Shown here in pieces: positions 6,976-13,368 of a stretch of DNA of 64,000 nucleotides. The translations under genes were made by a program, and so were the position numbers. The notes beneath the pieces were generated by a model, which worked only from the letters and a program-made list of their open reading frames with translations, had not been told where the DNA came from and searched no databases. Origin of the DNA: Acinetobacter sp. A47 (GTDB lineage: Bacteria; Pseudomonadota; Gammaproteobacteria; Pseudomonadales; Moraxellaceae). The DNA lies in NCBI RefSeq assembly GCF_000805455.1, contig NZ_JSUS01000065.1:1-64000 (forward strand), read 5' to 3'. Numbering within the stretch: the stretch's first letter is position 1; each line of letters opens with the position of its first letter.

Positions 6976-7623
6976 TTACTTTTGTGTATTGAGTTGCTTA
7001 ATAATCATTTGAGACCATGGTTCGTACGCAGAGATCTCATTTAGTAAGTCCTCTGGTGCAGACCATTTTTGATCTTGTGTTTCATCTGTTTCTGCAATTA
7101 GTTTGGTATCAACTACAACGTTAACCCACAAACCAATATGTACAGCAGATACAGGGTCATTTAGTACAGCTAAAGCTAACTGAACGCCTGAAAGATCTGG
7201 TGTAAGGAAGTAGCCAATTTCTTCGCTCAATTCACGTGTAATTGAAGCTTCGAGAGTTGCTACGGCATTAATATTGCCTTCGTCATCCAGCACCACATCC
7301 GCAATGTCAGTATGACCGCCAACGCCAATGCTACGAAGGGCTGCAAGGCCTTTCTCACCGCCGTTTGTACCGCGAGAGTATGAAAGGTACTTACCATCTT
7401 CATTCTGAATGGTTACATACCCCAAGATTTGCGGGAAAGCATGGGCGATGTCATAGTTCAAGAGGCTCTTGTCAGAGGCATCCACAACACTGCGGTTGAG
7501 AAAGTGGTAATTGTTAGCAAAAATCTTCGCTAAGTTAACTGGATAAATACCAGGTGTTTCCGGGTCAATGTGCGAGCACTTAAGTAATGCATCTAATGCT
7601 ACGCATAAAACTGCAGGTTTCAT
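6976..7623 (-). CDS. Nudix hydrolase-like protein
   Basis: 215 residues. A Nudix box is visible: VGGHTD near 101-106 and EASITRELSEEIG near 125-137, which carries the R-E-x-x-E-E-x-G core for metal and diphosphate binding. Nudix enzymes hydrolyse nucleoside diphosphates linked to another group. The long insert in front of the box and the N-terminal 60 residues are not typical of MutT. Possible roles are nucleotide-pool cleaning or removal of NAD or RNA-cap signals. A good GGAG precedes the ATG. Confidence 0.75.
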   Translation of the reverse strand: MKPAVLCVALDALLKCSHIDPETPGIYPVNLAKIFANNYHFLNRSVVDASDKSLLNYDIAHAFPQILGYVTIQNEDGKYLSYSRGTNGGEKGLAALRSIGVGGHTDIADVVLDDEGNINAVATLEASITRELSEEIGYFLTPDLSGVQLALAVLNDPVSAVHIGLWVNVVVDTKLIAETDETQDQKWSAPEDLLNEISAYEPWSQMIIKQLNTQK

Positions 7624-7666
7624 TGGTTTCTCCTATGCGGAAAGAATTGTATGTCTAAAGTATCTA

Positions 7667-7690
7667 TTTACTCAAGTAAGTAAGTAAACA
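7667..7690. repeat. Imperfect copy of the dispersed palindrome
   Basis: TTTACTCAAGTAAG followed by further TAAG units between the Nudix gene and the 7696-7953 gene. Left arm short, one mismatch at the centre. Confidence 0.65.
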
Positions 7691-7695
7691 AAGGT

Positions 7696-7953
7696 TCAGA
7701 CGTTGATTTGAATGGTTTGGTTTTCGATCAAACGGATGATTAGAAAAAACGCTAAAGCGAAGGGAATAATCCAAAAAGGGAATAACAGTATCATACCTGC
7801 TTTTGCAAATAGCCTAAGCAAATCTACAACTGTATAAAATGTTTTAACCATTTGATTTAAAACTTCTTTCCCTATATCACTACATACTGTAGGATAGTTT
7901 TTCACGGCACGTTTGACTAAGTTTGATGTTTGAAAGAGTGTTGTAGGTCTCAT
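7696..7953 (-). CDS. Membrane protein of unknown function
   Basis: 85 residues. A basic N-terminal half is followed by a long hydrophobic segment (about 52-76, AGMILLFPFWIIPFALAFFLIIRLI). GAGG precedes the ATG. It is divergent from parA, and their promoters share the 7954-8087 gap. Confidence 0.55.
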   Translation of the reverse strand: MRPTTLFQTSNLVKRAVKNYPTVCSDIGKEVLNQMVKTFYTVVDLLRLFAKAGMILLFPFWIIPFALAFFLIIRLIENQTIQINV

Positions 7954-8020
7954 ATATACCTCATACCTGCTTAGGCTATTTCAATTTAAGAAATGTTTTG
8001 TTACATTTACGATTTGTAGT

Positions 8021-8052
8021 CTTACTTGCTTACTTAATTACTTACTTGATTA
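8021..8052. repeat. Four tandem 8-bp CTTA-type units, candidate par operator/centromere
   Basis: CTTACTTG, CTTACTTA, ATTACTTA, CTTGATTA lie head to tail directly upstream of parA. The units match half-arms of the dispersed palindrome. Ribbon-helix-helix partition proteins such as ParG and omega bind short tandem boxes in their own promoter and centromere, so this is the natural binding site for the 8705-8950 product (inference). Confidence 0.6.
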
Positions 8053-8056
8053 AATA

Positions 8057-8073
8057 GGTCTCACAGAGAGACC
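8057..8073. promoter_or_regulatory. Solo iteron upstream of parA
   Basis: GGTCTCACAGAGAGACC has the same length and the same GGTCTC/GAGACC arms as the seven iterons downstream of rep. It ends 14 bases before the parA ATG. Likely lets Rep repress the parA-rep operon. Confidence 0.7.
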
Positions 8074-8087
8074 GTAAAAATATAAAT

Positions 8088-8702
8088 ATGAAAACAGTGG
8101 TAATTGCATCCCGAAAGGGTGGGTCTGGAAAGACCACAAATGCGCGTAACTTTGCTGTTGCTTTGATAAAGCGTGGCAAGCGTGTTCTACTAATTGATAC
8201 TGACCTTCAAGGTACTCTATCAAAATGGTGGAATCGCCGTACTGTTGAAGACTTAGACTTATTAGTAGTGCCCTACAGCCAAATTAAAGAGGCTCAAGCT
8301 AGTGCACTACGTGCGGGGTATGACTATCTAATTATTGATACACCGCCGGACTCTAATGAGGCAATCGAAGGTACTGTCAGTATTGCTGACTTTATCTTGG
8401 TTCCTTGCAAAGCCAGTCCGGATGACATCGAAGCTGTTGTGGAAACGCATAAGCTGATTCAGAACGCTGGCAAAGACTTTACGTTTATTGTGAATGAGGC
8501 TAAGCCAAATACAAGCTTACTGACATTGGCATTAGAAACACTGTCACAGCTTGGGCCAATAGCACCAACACAATACAACTACATCTCACATCCTACATCT
8601 GCAGTGTCAGGCTCAACTGTAATTGATACAGAGCCAAGCTCTAAAGCTGCAGAAGATGTAGTCAAACTCACTAATTATGTACTCAGTCGCGTCGGAGAGT
8701 AA
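8088..8702 (+). CDS. parA: ParA-type partition ATPase
   Basis: 204 residues. Deviant Walker A KGGSGKTT (residues 10-17), a switch region LIDTDLQGTLSKWW, and IIDTPPD as the Walker B equivalent. The short length without an N-terminal DNA-binding domain fits type Ib ParA (ParF-like), which works with a small ribbon-helix-helix partner rather than a large ParB. It would move plasmid copies over the nucleoid. First gene of a rightward operon parA-RHH-rep in an otherwise leftward region; two bases separate it from its partner gene. Confidence 0.92.
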   Translation: MKTVVIASRKGGSGKTTNARNFAVALIKRGKRVLLIDTDLQGTLSKWWNRRTVEDLDLLVVPYSQIKEAQASALRAGYDYLIIDTPPDSNEAIEGTVSIADFILVPCKASPDDIEAVVETHKLIQNAGKDFTFIVNEAKPNTSLLTLALETLSQLGPIAPTQYNYISHPTSAVSGSTVIDTEPSSKAAEDVVKLTNYVLSRVGE

Positions 8703-8704
8703 CA

Positions 8705-8950
8705 ATGGGCAAAGCACCTTTATCATTAGACAGTCTTAAACAGGTTGCTGAGCAATCTGCGCCTGCTCAAACTTCTGGCCAACCGGATGTGGTAAAATCA
8801 GATGCACCACAGGTTACAAAGCAGTTATCTGTTAAAGTAACCTTACCTGTGTATGAGCGTTTGCGTAAAGCTGCTTATACGCTTGAAATGTCGCATCAGG
8901 ACATTGGTTCGGATGCTGTTGCGGAATGGCTAACGAAAAATGGATTCTAA
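8705..8950 (+). CDS. Ribbon-helix-helix partition partner (ParG-like)
   Basis: 81 residues. A flexible polar N-terminus (1-37, rich in Q, S, A) is followed by a C-terminal segment (38-80) with the beta strand QLSVKVTL and two helices (VYERLRKAAYTLE and HQDIGSDAVAEWL), the ribbon-helix-helix pattern. ParG-type proteins have this order: mobile tail to stimulate ParA and a C-terminal DNA-binding fold. It should bind the CTTA units at 8021-8052 and perhaps the dispersed palindromes. Its stop overlaps the rep start. Confidence 0.75.
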   Translation: MGKAPLSLDSLKQVAEQSAPAQTSGQPDVVKSDAPQVTKQLSVKVTLPVYERLRKAAYTLEMSHQDIGSDAVAEWLTKNGF

Positions 8951-9596
8951 TTTAGACGAACTTAAAGCACAGACTCAGTTCTTTCACCTATTTAAAGCCA
9001 TGTACGATTCAGGTGACGTGGCTCAAATGGGTTCACACGCGTTTAACGTGTATTGCTATATAAAGTCATGTGTTAATTACGAACGTCCAGATGCATTTCC
9101 GTCAATCGAGACGATCTGTAAAGCAACTGGCGTTTCTAGGGCTAATGTATTCAGATGTATTCCTGTCTTAGTAGAGATGGGCTACCTCACAAAGAATACA
9201 TCGGGTAGACATACAATCTACAGAGTGTGTGAGAGGATACCCATGTTAGATGAAAACGGCGATGTACAGGCTACAGCATCTTGGGAATACATCCCTAAAT
9301 ACGCTGTAAAAGCTGTATCAGAACTTAAAGAATTGATTCAATCATCAGGTGATGTTAATGCAGCTCGCTACATTCACATCGAACACTTACAAGTTATCGT
9401 ATCCAATATTGAATCTGGCGGCGTACAAAACATTGTAGCCGGGGACAATATTGATAATAGTACTACCAATGCTATTCATGTCACGCGTGAAAGCCAGACA
9501 CTTGAAGATCATTTAAATGACCTGGCACAGCAGGGCGATGGTTCTACTGCAGCTAAAATAAAGCGCGGTATTAAGAAGAAAACTTCAACTGGATAG
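8940..9596 (+). CDS. Plasmid-type replication initiator with winged helix
   Basis: 218 residues. Residues about 25-100 form a helix-turn-helix of the HTH_36 kind: a SHAFNVYCYIKSCV helix, PSIETICKATGVSRANVFRCI as recognition region (written in part here), then GYLTKN and a wing. The C-terminus is polar and ends with a basic tail (KIKRGIKKK). I call it a Rep because seven phased iterons start at its stop codon and DnaA boxes follow; a purely transcriptional regulator is the alternative. It overlaps the RHH gene by 11 bases, so dosage is coupled to partition. Confidence 0.78.
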   Translation: MDSNLDELKAQTQFFHLFKAMYDSGDVAQMGSHAFNVYCYIKSCVNYERPDAFPSIETICKATGVSRANVFRCIPVLVEMGYLTKNTSGRHTIYRVCERIPMLDENGDVQATASWEYIPKYAVKAVSELKELIQSSGDVNAARYIHIEHLQVIVSNIESGGVQNIVAGDNIDNSTTNAIHVTRESQTLEDHLNDLAQQGDGSTAAKIKRGIKKKTSTG

Positions 9597-9806
9597 GTCT
9601 CATGGTGAGACCTTTTCTTTTTCTATTAGTCTCACAGTGAGACTGATGCATTTTTGATTGGTCTCACTGTGATACCTATTGATTTATAAAAATAGGTCTC
9701 AGTATGATACCTATAAGTAGAGTCTAGTCTCAGTGTGAGACTGAGTACCCTTAAAAGGGTCTCTATGTGAGACTAATTAAGCCTTAATAGGTCTCACTGT
9801 GATACC
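9596..9806. repeat. oriV: Seven phased 17-bp iterons (origin of replication)
   Basis: Copies at 9596, 9628, 9660, 9695, 9726, 9758 and 9790, each 17 bases, start-to-start spacing 32, 32, 35, 31, 32, 32. Consensus RGTCTCANTGTGANACY; each is itself an inverted repeat, and the copy at 9628 is perfect (AGTCTCAC-A-GTGAGACT). About three helical turns apart places all copies on one DNA face. The first overlaps the last base of the rep stop codon. This is the layout of an iteron-controlled plasmid origin. Confidence 0.92.
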
Positions 9807-9899
9807 CTAAAAAGAACTCTTTAGATTCTAAATTTAAAAAGATCTTTTTATGGTCTAGAACGGTTAAAATCTGTGGATAAAAATACCTACTTATCCACA
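9807..9899. promoter_or_regulatory. AT-rich unwinding region with two inverted DnaA boxes
   Basis: Very AT-rich after the last iteron, including the palindrome AAAAAGATCTTTTT (9836-9849). Perfect DnaA boxes: TGTGGATAA at 9872-9880 and TTATCCACA at 9891-9899, facing each other. Together with the iterons this makes a complete host-DnaA-assisted origin. Confidence 0.8.
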
Positions 9900-9918
9900 A
9901 AATGCAGGAAATCTTAAA

Positions 9919-10104
9919 ATGGCTAAATTCCACGAACCAATTGCTTACTTGAACGAAGAAGAATTAGAACGAGCAATTCAATGGGGTACAATCCAACGTG
10001 AAGAAGCTCAGAAATCAGAAGATCAAATTTGGGATGAGTACGATGATCGTATTCTCCATACTTTGAATTCAAAACTTAAACAAATGCGAGGCTCTGTAGC
10101 TTGA
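9919..10104 (+). CDS. Small acidic protein after the origin
   Basis: 61 residues, helical, strongly charged, no membrane segment or known motif. AGGAA precedes the ATG. It follows the origin in the same direction as rep and is closed by the terminator at 10161-10194, so it belongs to the plasmid module; a copy-number or stability role is possible but not shown. Confidence 0.65.
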   Translation: MAKFHEPIAYLNEEELERAIQWGTIQREEAQKSEDQIWDEYDDRILHTLNSKLKQMRGSVA

Positions 10105-10160
10105 CTTAATCTTTGATTACAGTAGACTTGTTTTAAAGGTTAAATCCTTTAATTGGTCTG

Positions 10161-10194
10161 AAAAACCCTAGGAGCGAAGGCTTTTAGGGTTTTT
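10161..10194 (+). terminator. Terminator closing the plasmid module
   Basis: Stem AAAAACCCTA / TAGGGTTTTT (10161-10170, 10185-10194) with a 14-base loop; the right arm supplies the T-run. Works in both directions. Confidence 0.8.
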
Positions 10195-10247
10195 CTTTAT
10201 GTATCGCAGTTAACATAATGTGCGTTATGCGAAATGTAATTACACAA

Positions 10248-10321
10248 TTATCCACAATACTTTTTGAAAACAACAAGTTATGAATTCAAAAACTTTTTTA
10301 TGAAAACTATACTTATCCACA
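10248..10321. promoter_or_regulatory. Two further DnaA boxes
   Basis: Perfect TTATCCACA at 10248-10256 and at 10313-10321, same orientation, in an AT-rich non-coding gap (10195-10339). They may extend the origin, titrate DnaA or define its right border. Confidence 0.7.
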
Positions 10322-10339
10322 GTTGGAACATTTTGCCAA

Positions 10340-10492
10340 TCAACGTGAATACCAAGCTTTAATTTGGCACTCACTATGCGTTGTAAACAGATTTTTATAG
10401 TACGAAGCTGAATGGCCACTGGTACACTTACGAGCACGTTCAGCAGCCGAAGGACTTAATACAATTGGTTTACCGCAGAGTTTACAGCTCAT
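10340..10492 (-). CDS. 50-residue zinc-ribbon protein
   Basis: Read from the sequence: ATG at 10492, stop at 10340. The product starts MSCKLCGKPIVLSPSAAERA and has two more cysteines (RKC, HSEC), giving a CxxC...C...HxxxC zinc site. Small proteins opening with this pattern are common in phages. Its ATG overlaps the stop of the upstream zinc-ribbon gene (ATGA). Confidence 0.75.
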   Translation of the reverse strand: MSCKLCGKPIVLSPSAAERARKCTSGHSASYYKNLFTTHSECQIKAWYSR

Positions 10493-10665
10493 TGCCTTAC
10501 CCCACATTTGATACAGTCAAACTCACGGATGTCGTAAGATTCTGACCAGTTAATACGGCGATTGAAGATATGGACTATCCTTCCAAAATCACCACAGGCT
10601 TTACATGGTTTCTGTGTCATCACTTCAACCGATCTGACGAAGCGTTTTCTTGCTTTGGTGAACAT
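10489..10665 (-). CDS. 58-residue zinc-ribbon protein
   Basis: ATG at 10665 with GGAGA upstream, TGA ending at 10489. A basic N-terminus (MFTKARKRFVRS) is followed by CKACGDFG and CIKCGVRQ, a four-cysteine zinc ribbon spaced by about 32 residues. Coupled to the 50-residue zinc protein downstream; the two may act together on nucleic acid. Confidence 0.75.
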   Translation of the reverse strand: MFTKARKRFVRSVEVMTQKPCKACGDFGRIVHIFNRRINWSESYDIREFDCIKCGVRQ

Positions 10666-10677
10666 GGAAGGTCTCCT

Positions 10678-11055
10678 TTAAACCGTTTGATCGGGCAACG
10701 CCCGATTCTTAATTACATTATGCTTCACTAGAACGCCGTACAGCTCCTCTTGGAGAGCTTCTGGCGTGTTCCATACATTCATACCCCTTAAAGCATTAAA
10801 CGTTACTGAGGCCCGTTTAGCGCGATCTTTGGCTAAGTTGTAGAGGGTTGCTGTGGCATAGGCATAATGCGCATCTGGGTGTCCGTACTTACGTGGTTTC
10901 ATTCGAGCTGTTTCAATACTGATTGGACGTTCTAAACCATGTAAGTAAATCCACTTATGTCCTGCAGACTTGACGACATAATAAGTACCTTCGATACATA
11001 CAGAATCGCCACGCTTGAGCTTCTTAAGCTCCTCGCTGTGCATGTGGTAAGTCAT
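10678..11055 (-). CDS. Hypothetical protein
   Basis: 125 residues. The N-terminal half looks like a small beta barrel (KRGDSVCIEGTYYVVKSAGH); the C-terminal half is helical and basic. Could bind nucleic acid or another protein. Start-stop overlap with the 11055-11336 gene puts it in the same operon. Confidence 0.65.
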   Translation of the reverse strand: MTYHMHSEELKKLKRGDSVCIEGTYYVVKSAGHKWIYLHGLERPISIETARMKPRKYGHPDAHYAYATATLYNLAKDRAKRASVTFNALRGMNVWNTPEALQEELYGVLVKHNVIKNRALPDQTV

Positions 11056-11336
11056 TAACCTGGTATCTCCTCTGCACGGATCTCCCAGATAAAGTCACGG
11101 ATACCACGATCAAAGGCACGGCCTTCCTGCGTATCACCATCAAAACCTACAGAACGACGTTCCAGAAAATCTAAGGTGCATGTGGTTGGATTTCCTACAT
11201 AAACGGTCTTAGCAAACTCATAACCACGCTTACGAGCCTTCTCAAGTTTGGATTCAGGCACAGGCTGAGCCATGAGCCAGCCAAGGAATATCAATGCCCC
11301 TAGAATTACCAGAGGCGTAAAGTGAGCTATGTTCAT
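11055..11336 (-). CDS. Membrane-anchored hypothetical protein
   Basis: 93 residues: one N-terminal helix (about 6-23, FTPLVILGALIFLGWLMA) then a charged soluble domain ending FIWEIRAEEIPG. Looks like a single-pass inner-membrane protein. Overlaps both neighbours by a base or so. Confidence 0.65.
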   Translation of the reverse strand: MNIAHFTPLVILGALIFLGWLMAQPVPESKLEKARKRGYEFAKTVYVGNPTTCTLDFLERRSVGFDGDTQEGRAFDRGIRDFIWEIRAEEIPG

Positions 11337-11602
11337 CAGTCGACAACCACTGTAGGACGTTTACGTGGACTGCATTTTTGGTAATGTTTAACCAGTTCTA
11401 TAAGCATCTGAAATCTAAACATGATGTTGTGATTAAGAATGAACTCATTACGAATCCAAAAAGCAGTTTCATTGATGCTACGGCCATCTTGAGGGTTAAC
11501 AAGGTGTACCATTTCCTTGATTTTTATCTTATGGTGCCGGTTAGCAATGCTCAGGAATTGCTTTACAGAAGTTGCATCATCTAAACGTTCACGGTACTTC
11601 AT
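11336..11602 (-). CDS. Hypothetical protein, MKYRE family copy A
   Basis: 88 residues from the ATG at 11602, whose first bases overlap the TGA of the preceding gene. It begins MKYRERLDDATSVKQFLSIA and is alpha-helical with a basic end. The product of 11732-11980 begins MKYREKL and has the same helix pattern (AN-xKHK, RE/RN-x-F, E-L-x-x-HY), so these are diverged tandem duplicates. No known domain. Confidence 0.65.
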   Translation of the reverse strand: MKYRERLDDATSVKQFLSIANRHHKIKIKEMVHLVNPQDGRSINETAFWIRNEFILNHNIMFRFQMLIELVKHYQKCSPRKRPTVVVD

Positions 11603-11772
11603 CAATCGTTCTCCATGTTTATGAATGCACCTTCGATAACGCTATCAATGTCGCTAATTAAGTTCTCTTTAAAGATCTCCTGTTCGCCTGGCGATAGCTC
11701 AAACCATTGGTCGTTGTGATACTTACTTAGGTCAATTGTCAGGATGTTCCCGACTTGAGTGATAATGCTCAT
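11602..11772 (-). CDS. 56-residue acidic hypothetical protein
   Basis: ATG at 11772 preceded by AAGGA at 6 bases; stop overlaps the next ATG. Sequence starts MSIITQVGNILTIDLSKYHN and carries LSPGEQEIFKENLI. Acidic and helical. It sits between the two MKYRE copies and overlaps the upstream copy by 41 bases. Confidence 0.6.
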   Translation of the reverse strand: MSIITQVGNILTIDLSKYHNDQWFELSPGEQEIFKENLISDIDSVIEGAFINMEND

Positions 11773-11980
11773 ATAGTTCCTTAATTAGTTGTTCCCGAAG
11801 GAATATTCCTTCACATTCAATGAACATCTCGCGGATGTAACGATAAGTTCTCACACCCCAAGCATGGTCTTTACCTAGTTGGGACATGAGCTGTTTTGCG
11901 AGTGCTTTATGTTTGGTATTGGCTGTCCGAAAGAACACAGCTTTTGAATCGATTTGCCCTAGCTTTTCTCGGTACTTCAT
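11732..11980 (-). CDS. Hypothetical protein, MKYRE family copy B
   Basis: 82 residues from the ATG at 11980, which overlaps the upstream TGA (ATGA). Paralogue of 11336-11602: shared MKYRE(K/R)L start, then ANTKHKALAKQL and YEHYHS matching ANRHHKIKIKEM and VKHYQK. Helical and basic. Function unknown. Confidence 0.65.
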   Translation of the reverse strand: MKYREKLGQIDSKAVFFRTANTKHKALAKQLMSQLGKDHAWGVRTYRYIREMFIECEGIFLREQLIKELYEHYHSSREHPDN

Positions 11981-12396
11981 AGCACCTGTGACCAATCCAG
12001 TTTCTCGCCAGATGCGACACGTCTGCGGTCAGGGGGTAGATACATGTGCTTCAAAGCATTTTCTGAGTGGTACATGTAATTACCGATGTCAGTAAGAATT
12101 TTGAATAGCGGGGGCAAGTCCTTGTCTGCGTAAGGCAGTACCTCTACGATGGTTGCGTTTGTCCATTCTCGGGGATGTGCGGTATGTAGTACGGTCCCAC
12201 GTTCATAGGTATTACACTTGTACATCACTGCAGCGTCAAAGCATTGATCGAGATGAAGCCATACAGGTACACCATGTAACTTTGTTGGGTGACGTTTCTC
12301 CTCGTCAGATACCCAATCCACTACAGGCTCAGGGTCAATTGTTCCATCTGGATTAGTACTGCCAGTTGGTGTGCCTAAATCATTGGTTTGTTTCAT
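11977..12396 (-). CDS. Hypothetical protein
   Basis: 139 residues. A polar proline/aspartate-rich start (GTPTGSTNPDGTIDPEP) is followed by a compact domain with many aromatics (VPVWLHLDQCFDAAVMY). No recognised family. ATG overlaps the upstream stop. Confidence 0.65.
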   Translation of the reverse strand: MKQTNDLGTPTGSTNPDGTIDPEPVVDWVSDEEKRHPTKLHGVPVWLHLDQCFDAAVMYKCNTYERGTVLHTAHPREWTNATIVEVLPYADKDLPPLFKILTDIGNYMYHSENALKHMYLPPDRRRVASGEKLDWSQVL

Positions 12397-12743
12397 TACA
12401 CACCTCGGATAACGATGTTGCTTATGCTGCCTGTGTAGCTGTAATGAATATCCACTTGTAAGCCTGCGACCTCAGGGTGGATGTCTAACTGCTTCCGGAA
12501 CTCTTTCTCGCAACGTTCACGTGATTCACGTGTCATGTTGTCAATCAGTACTTTCCGTACATCGTCGTTGTAGGCTGAAAGGAAGTTTAAGAAGCCCCCT
12601 TGGTAGTCATTACCACTGGCCACAAAGTCTGCGATTGCCTGACCTACGAGGTCTGTAGGCGTAAGAAACTTACTTCGATCTGCCAGGTTGCAAGTCACGT
12701 AATCGTGCTCAGGGCTTTGATGTGTGCGTACGATTGCTCCCAT
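12396..12743 (-). CDS. Hypothetical protein
   Basis: 115 residues, soluble. Central helical segment (NFLSAYNDDVRKVLIDNM) and a C-terminal beta segment (GLQVDIHYSYTGSISNIVI). Coupled to genes on both sides by overlapping stop/start codons. Confidence 0.65.
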   Translation of the reverse strand: MGAIVRTHQSPEHDYVTCNLADRSKFLTPTDLVGQAIADFVASGNDYQGGFLNFLSAYNDDVRKVLIDNMTRESRERCEKEFRKQLDIHPEVAGLQVDIHYSYTGSISNIVIRGV

Positions 12744-12904
12744 TAACCAAGCTCCGTTACAGTAATTGCAGCAATGATCGAGTTCCCATTGTTTACTGCG
12801 ATGCTGCAGCCTAGAACGACATGCGTGTCATTAATAGATTCGGTGTATTCGTTAATACGTGCCTGTAGTACTACAGGGTCAGGTGCTCGGATGATTTTGA
12901 TCAT
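12743..12904 (-). CDS. 53-residue hypothetical protein
   Basis: ATG at 12904, TAA at 12743 overlapping the next ATG (TAATG). Begins MIKIIRAPDPVVLQARINEY and ends SIIAAITVTEL. Reads as a small alpha/beta protein. Its place inside a chain of coupled genes with no gap supports it being real. Confidence 0.6.
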   Translation of the reverse strand: MIKIIRAPDPVVLQARINEYTESINDTHVVLGCSIAVNNGNSIIAAITVTELG

Positions 12905-13155
12905 TAGATGATTCCTTCTAATTGCTTAAGTGCGATTTGATGTACTTGATCGAGACGGGTATAGCCGTAATGCCATTTTCCACTGTGATAAATATCAAAG
13001 GTGTACGTCTGGTCGTCATCGTTGTAGTTGATGTCTACGATCACATTTGGGTGATATTCAATGCGTTCGCCGTTGAATTTGGTGAGAACTTCTCCGGAGC
13101 CGAGACCGCAAAGTTCTCGGAAAGATTGGGCGAAGGGTCTTTCGTTTGTTTCCAT
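12904..13155 (-). CDS. Hypothetical acidic protein (start uncertain)
   Basis: Continuous from METNERPFAQSF at 13155; 83 residues, acidic with beta content (VIVDINYNDDDQTYTFDIYH). The frame is open to 13239 but the earlier part lies inside the helix-turn-helix gene in another frame. No good RBS precedes 13155. It may be coupled, or be reached by a +1 slip at a CCCC run from the upstream gene (see finding). Confidence 0.55.
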   Translation of the reverse strand: METNERPFAQSFRELCGLGSGEVLTKFNGERIEYHPNVIVDINYNDDDQTYTFDIYHSGKWHYGYTRLDQVHQIALKQLEGII

Positions 13156-13330
13156 GGGGAAATTCACGTCCTGTTTTATATCGGTAATTGCGTATGACTC
13201 GGTACACGGTGGCAATGCCAACATCGTGTTTCCGTGCAATCACTGCTTTATGTGTGGTTATGTCAGATAGGAATGTATTTAGAATTGCTTCGGCAATTTC
13301 CGGAGCTAATGGTTTAAAAGCTGGTTGCAT
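13058..13330 (-). CDS. Helix-turn-helix regulator
   Basis: 90 residues starting MQPAFKPLAPEIAEAILNTF. A clear HTH follows (about 14-52: THKAVIARKHDVGIATVYRV), similar in style to transposase-type or repressor HTH domains. After residue about 57 the frame becomes arginine/serine-rich and less protein-like, overlapping the 12904-13155 gene, so the true product may change frame there. Candidate regulator of the phage or plasmid state. Its start abuts the terminator at 13331-13354. Confidence 0.65.
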   Translation of the reverse strand: MQPAFKPLAPEIAEAILNTFLSDITTHKAVIARKHDVGIATVYRVIRNYRYKTGREFPHGNKRKTLRPIFPRTLRSRLRRSSHQIQRRTH

Positions 13331-13354
13331 AAAAAATGGGGCTAAATAGCCCCA
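13331..13354 (-). terminator. Leftward terminator after the holin-like gene
   Basis: On the minus strand an 8-bp stem TGGGGCTA / TAGCCCCA followed by six T. It separates the holin-like gene from the HTH gene. Confidence 0.88.
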
Positions 13355-13368
13355 CTCCCTTGTGTTAA

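Noticed and set aside
9596..9806. Regularly spaced repeats that could look like a short CRISPR array
   Set aside because: Repeats are 17 bp and spacers only 14-18 bp, not CRISPR size, repeats vary, and there are no cas genes. Position after rep and before DnaA boxes shows iterons.
10240..10437. 65-residue leftward ORF
   Set aside because: It covers the DnaA-box gap and overlaps the better supported zinc protein at 10340-10492 in another frame; composition is not protein-like.
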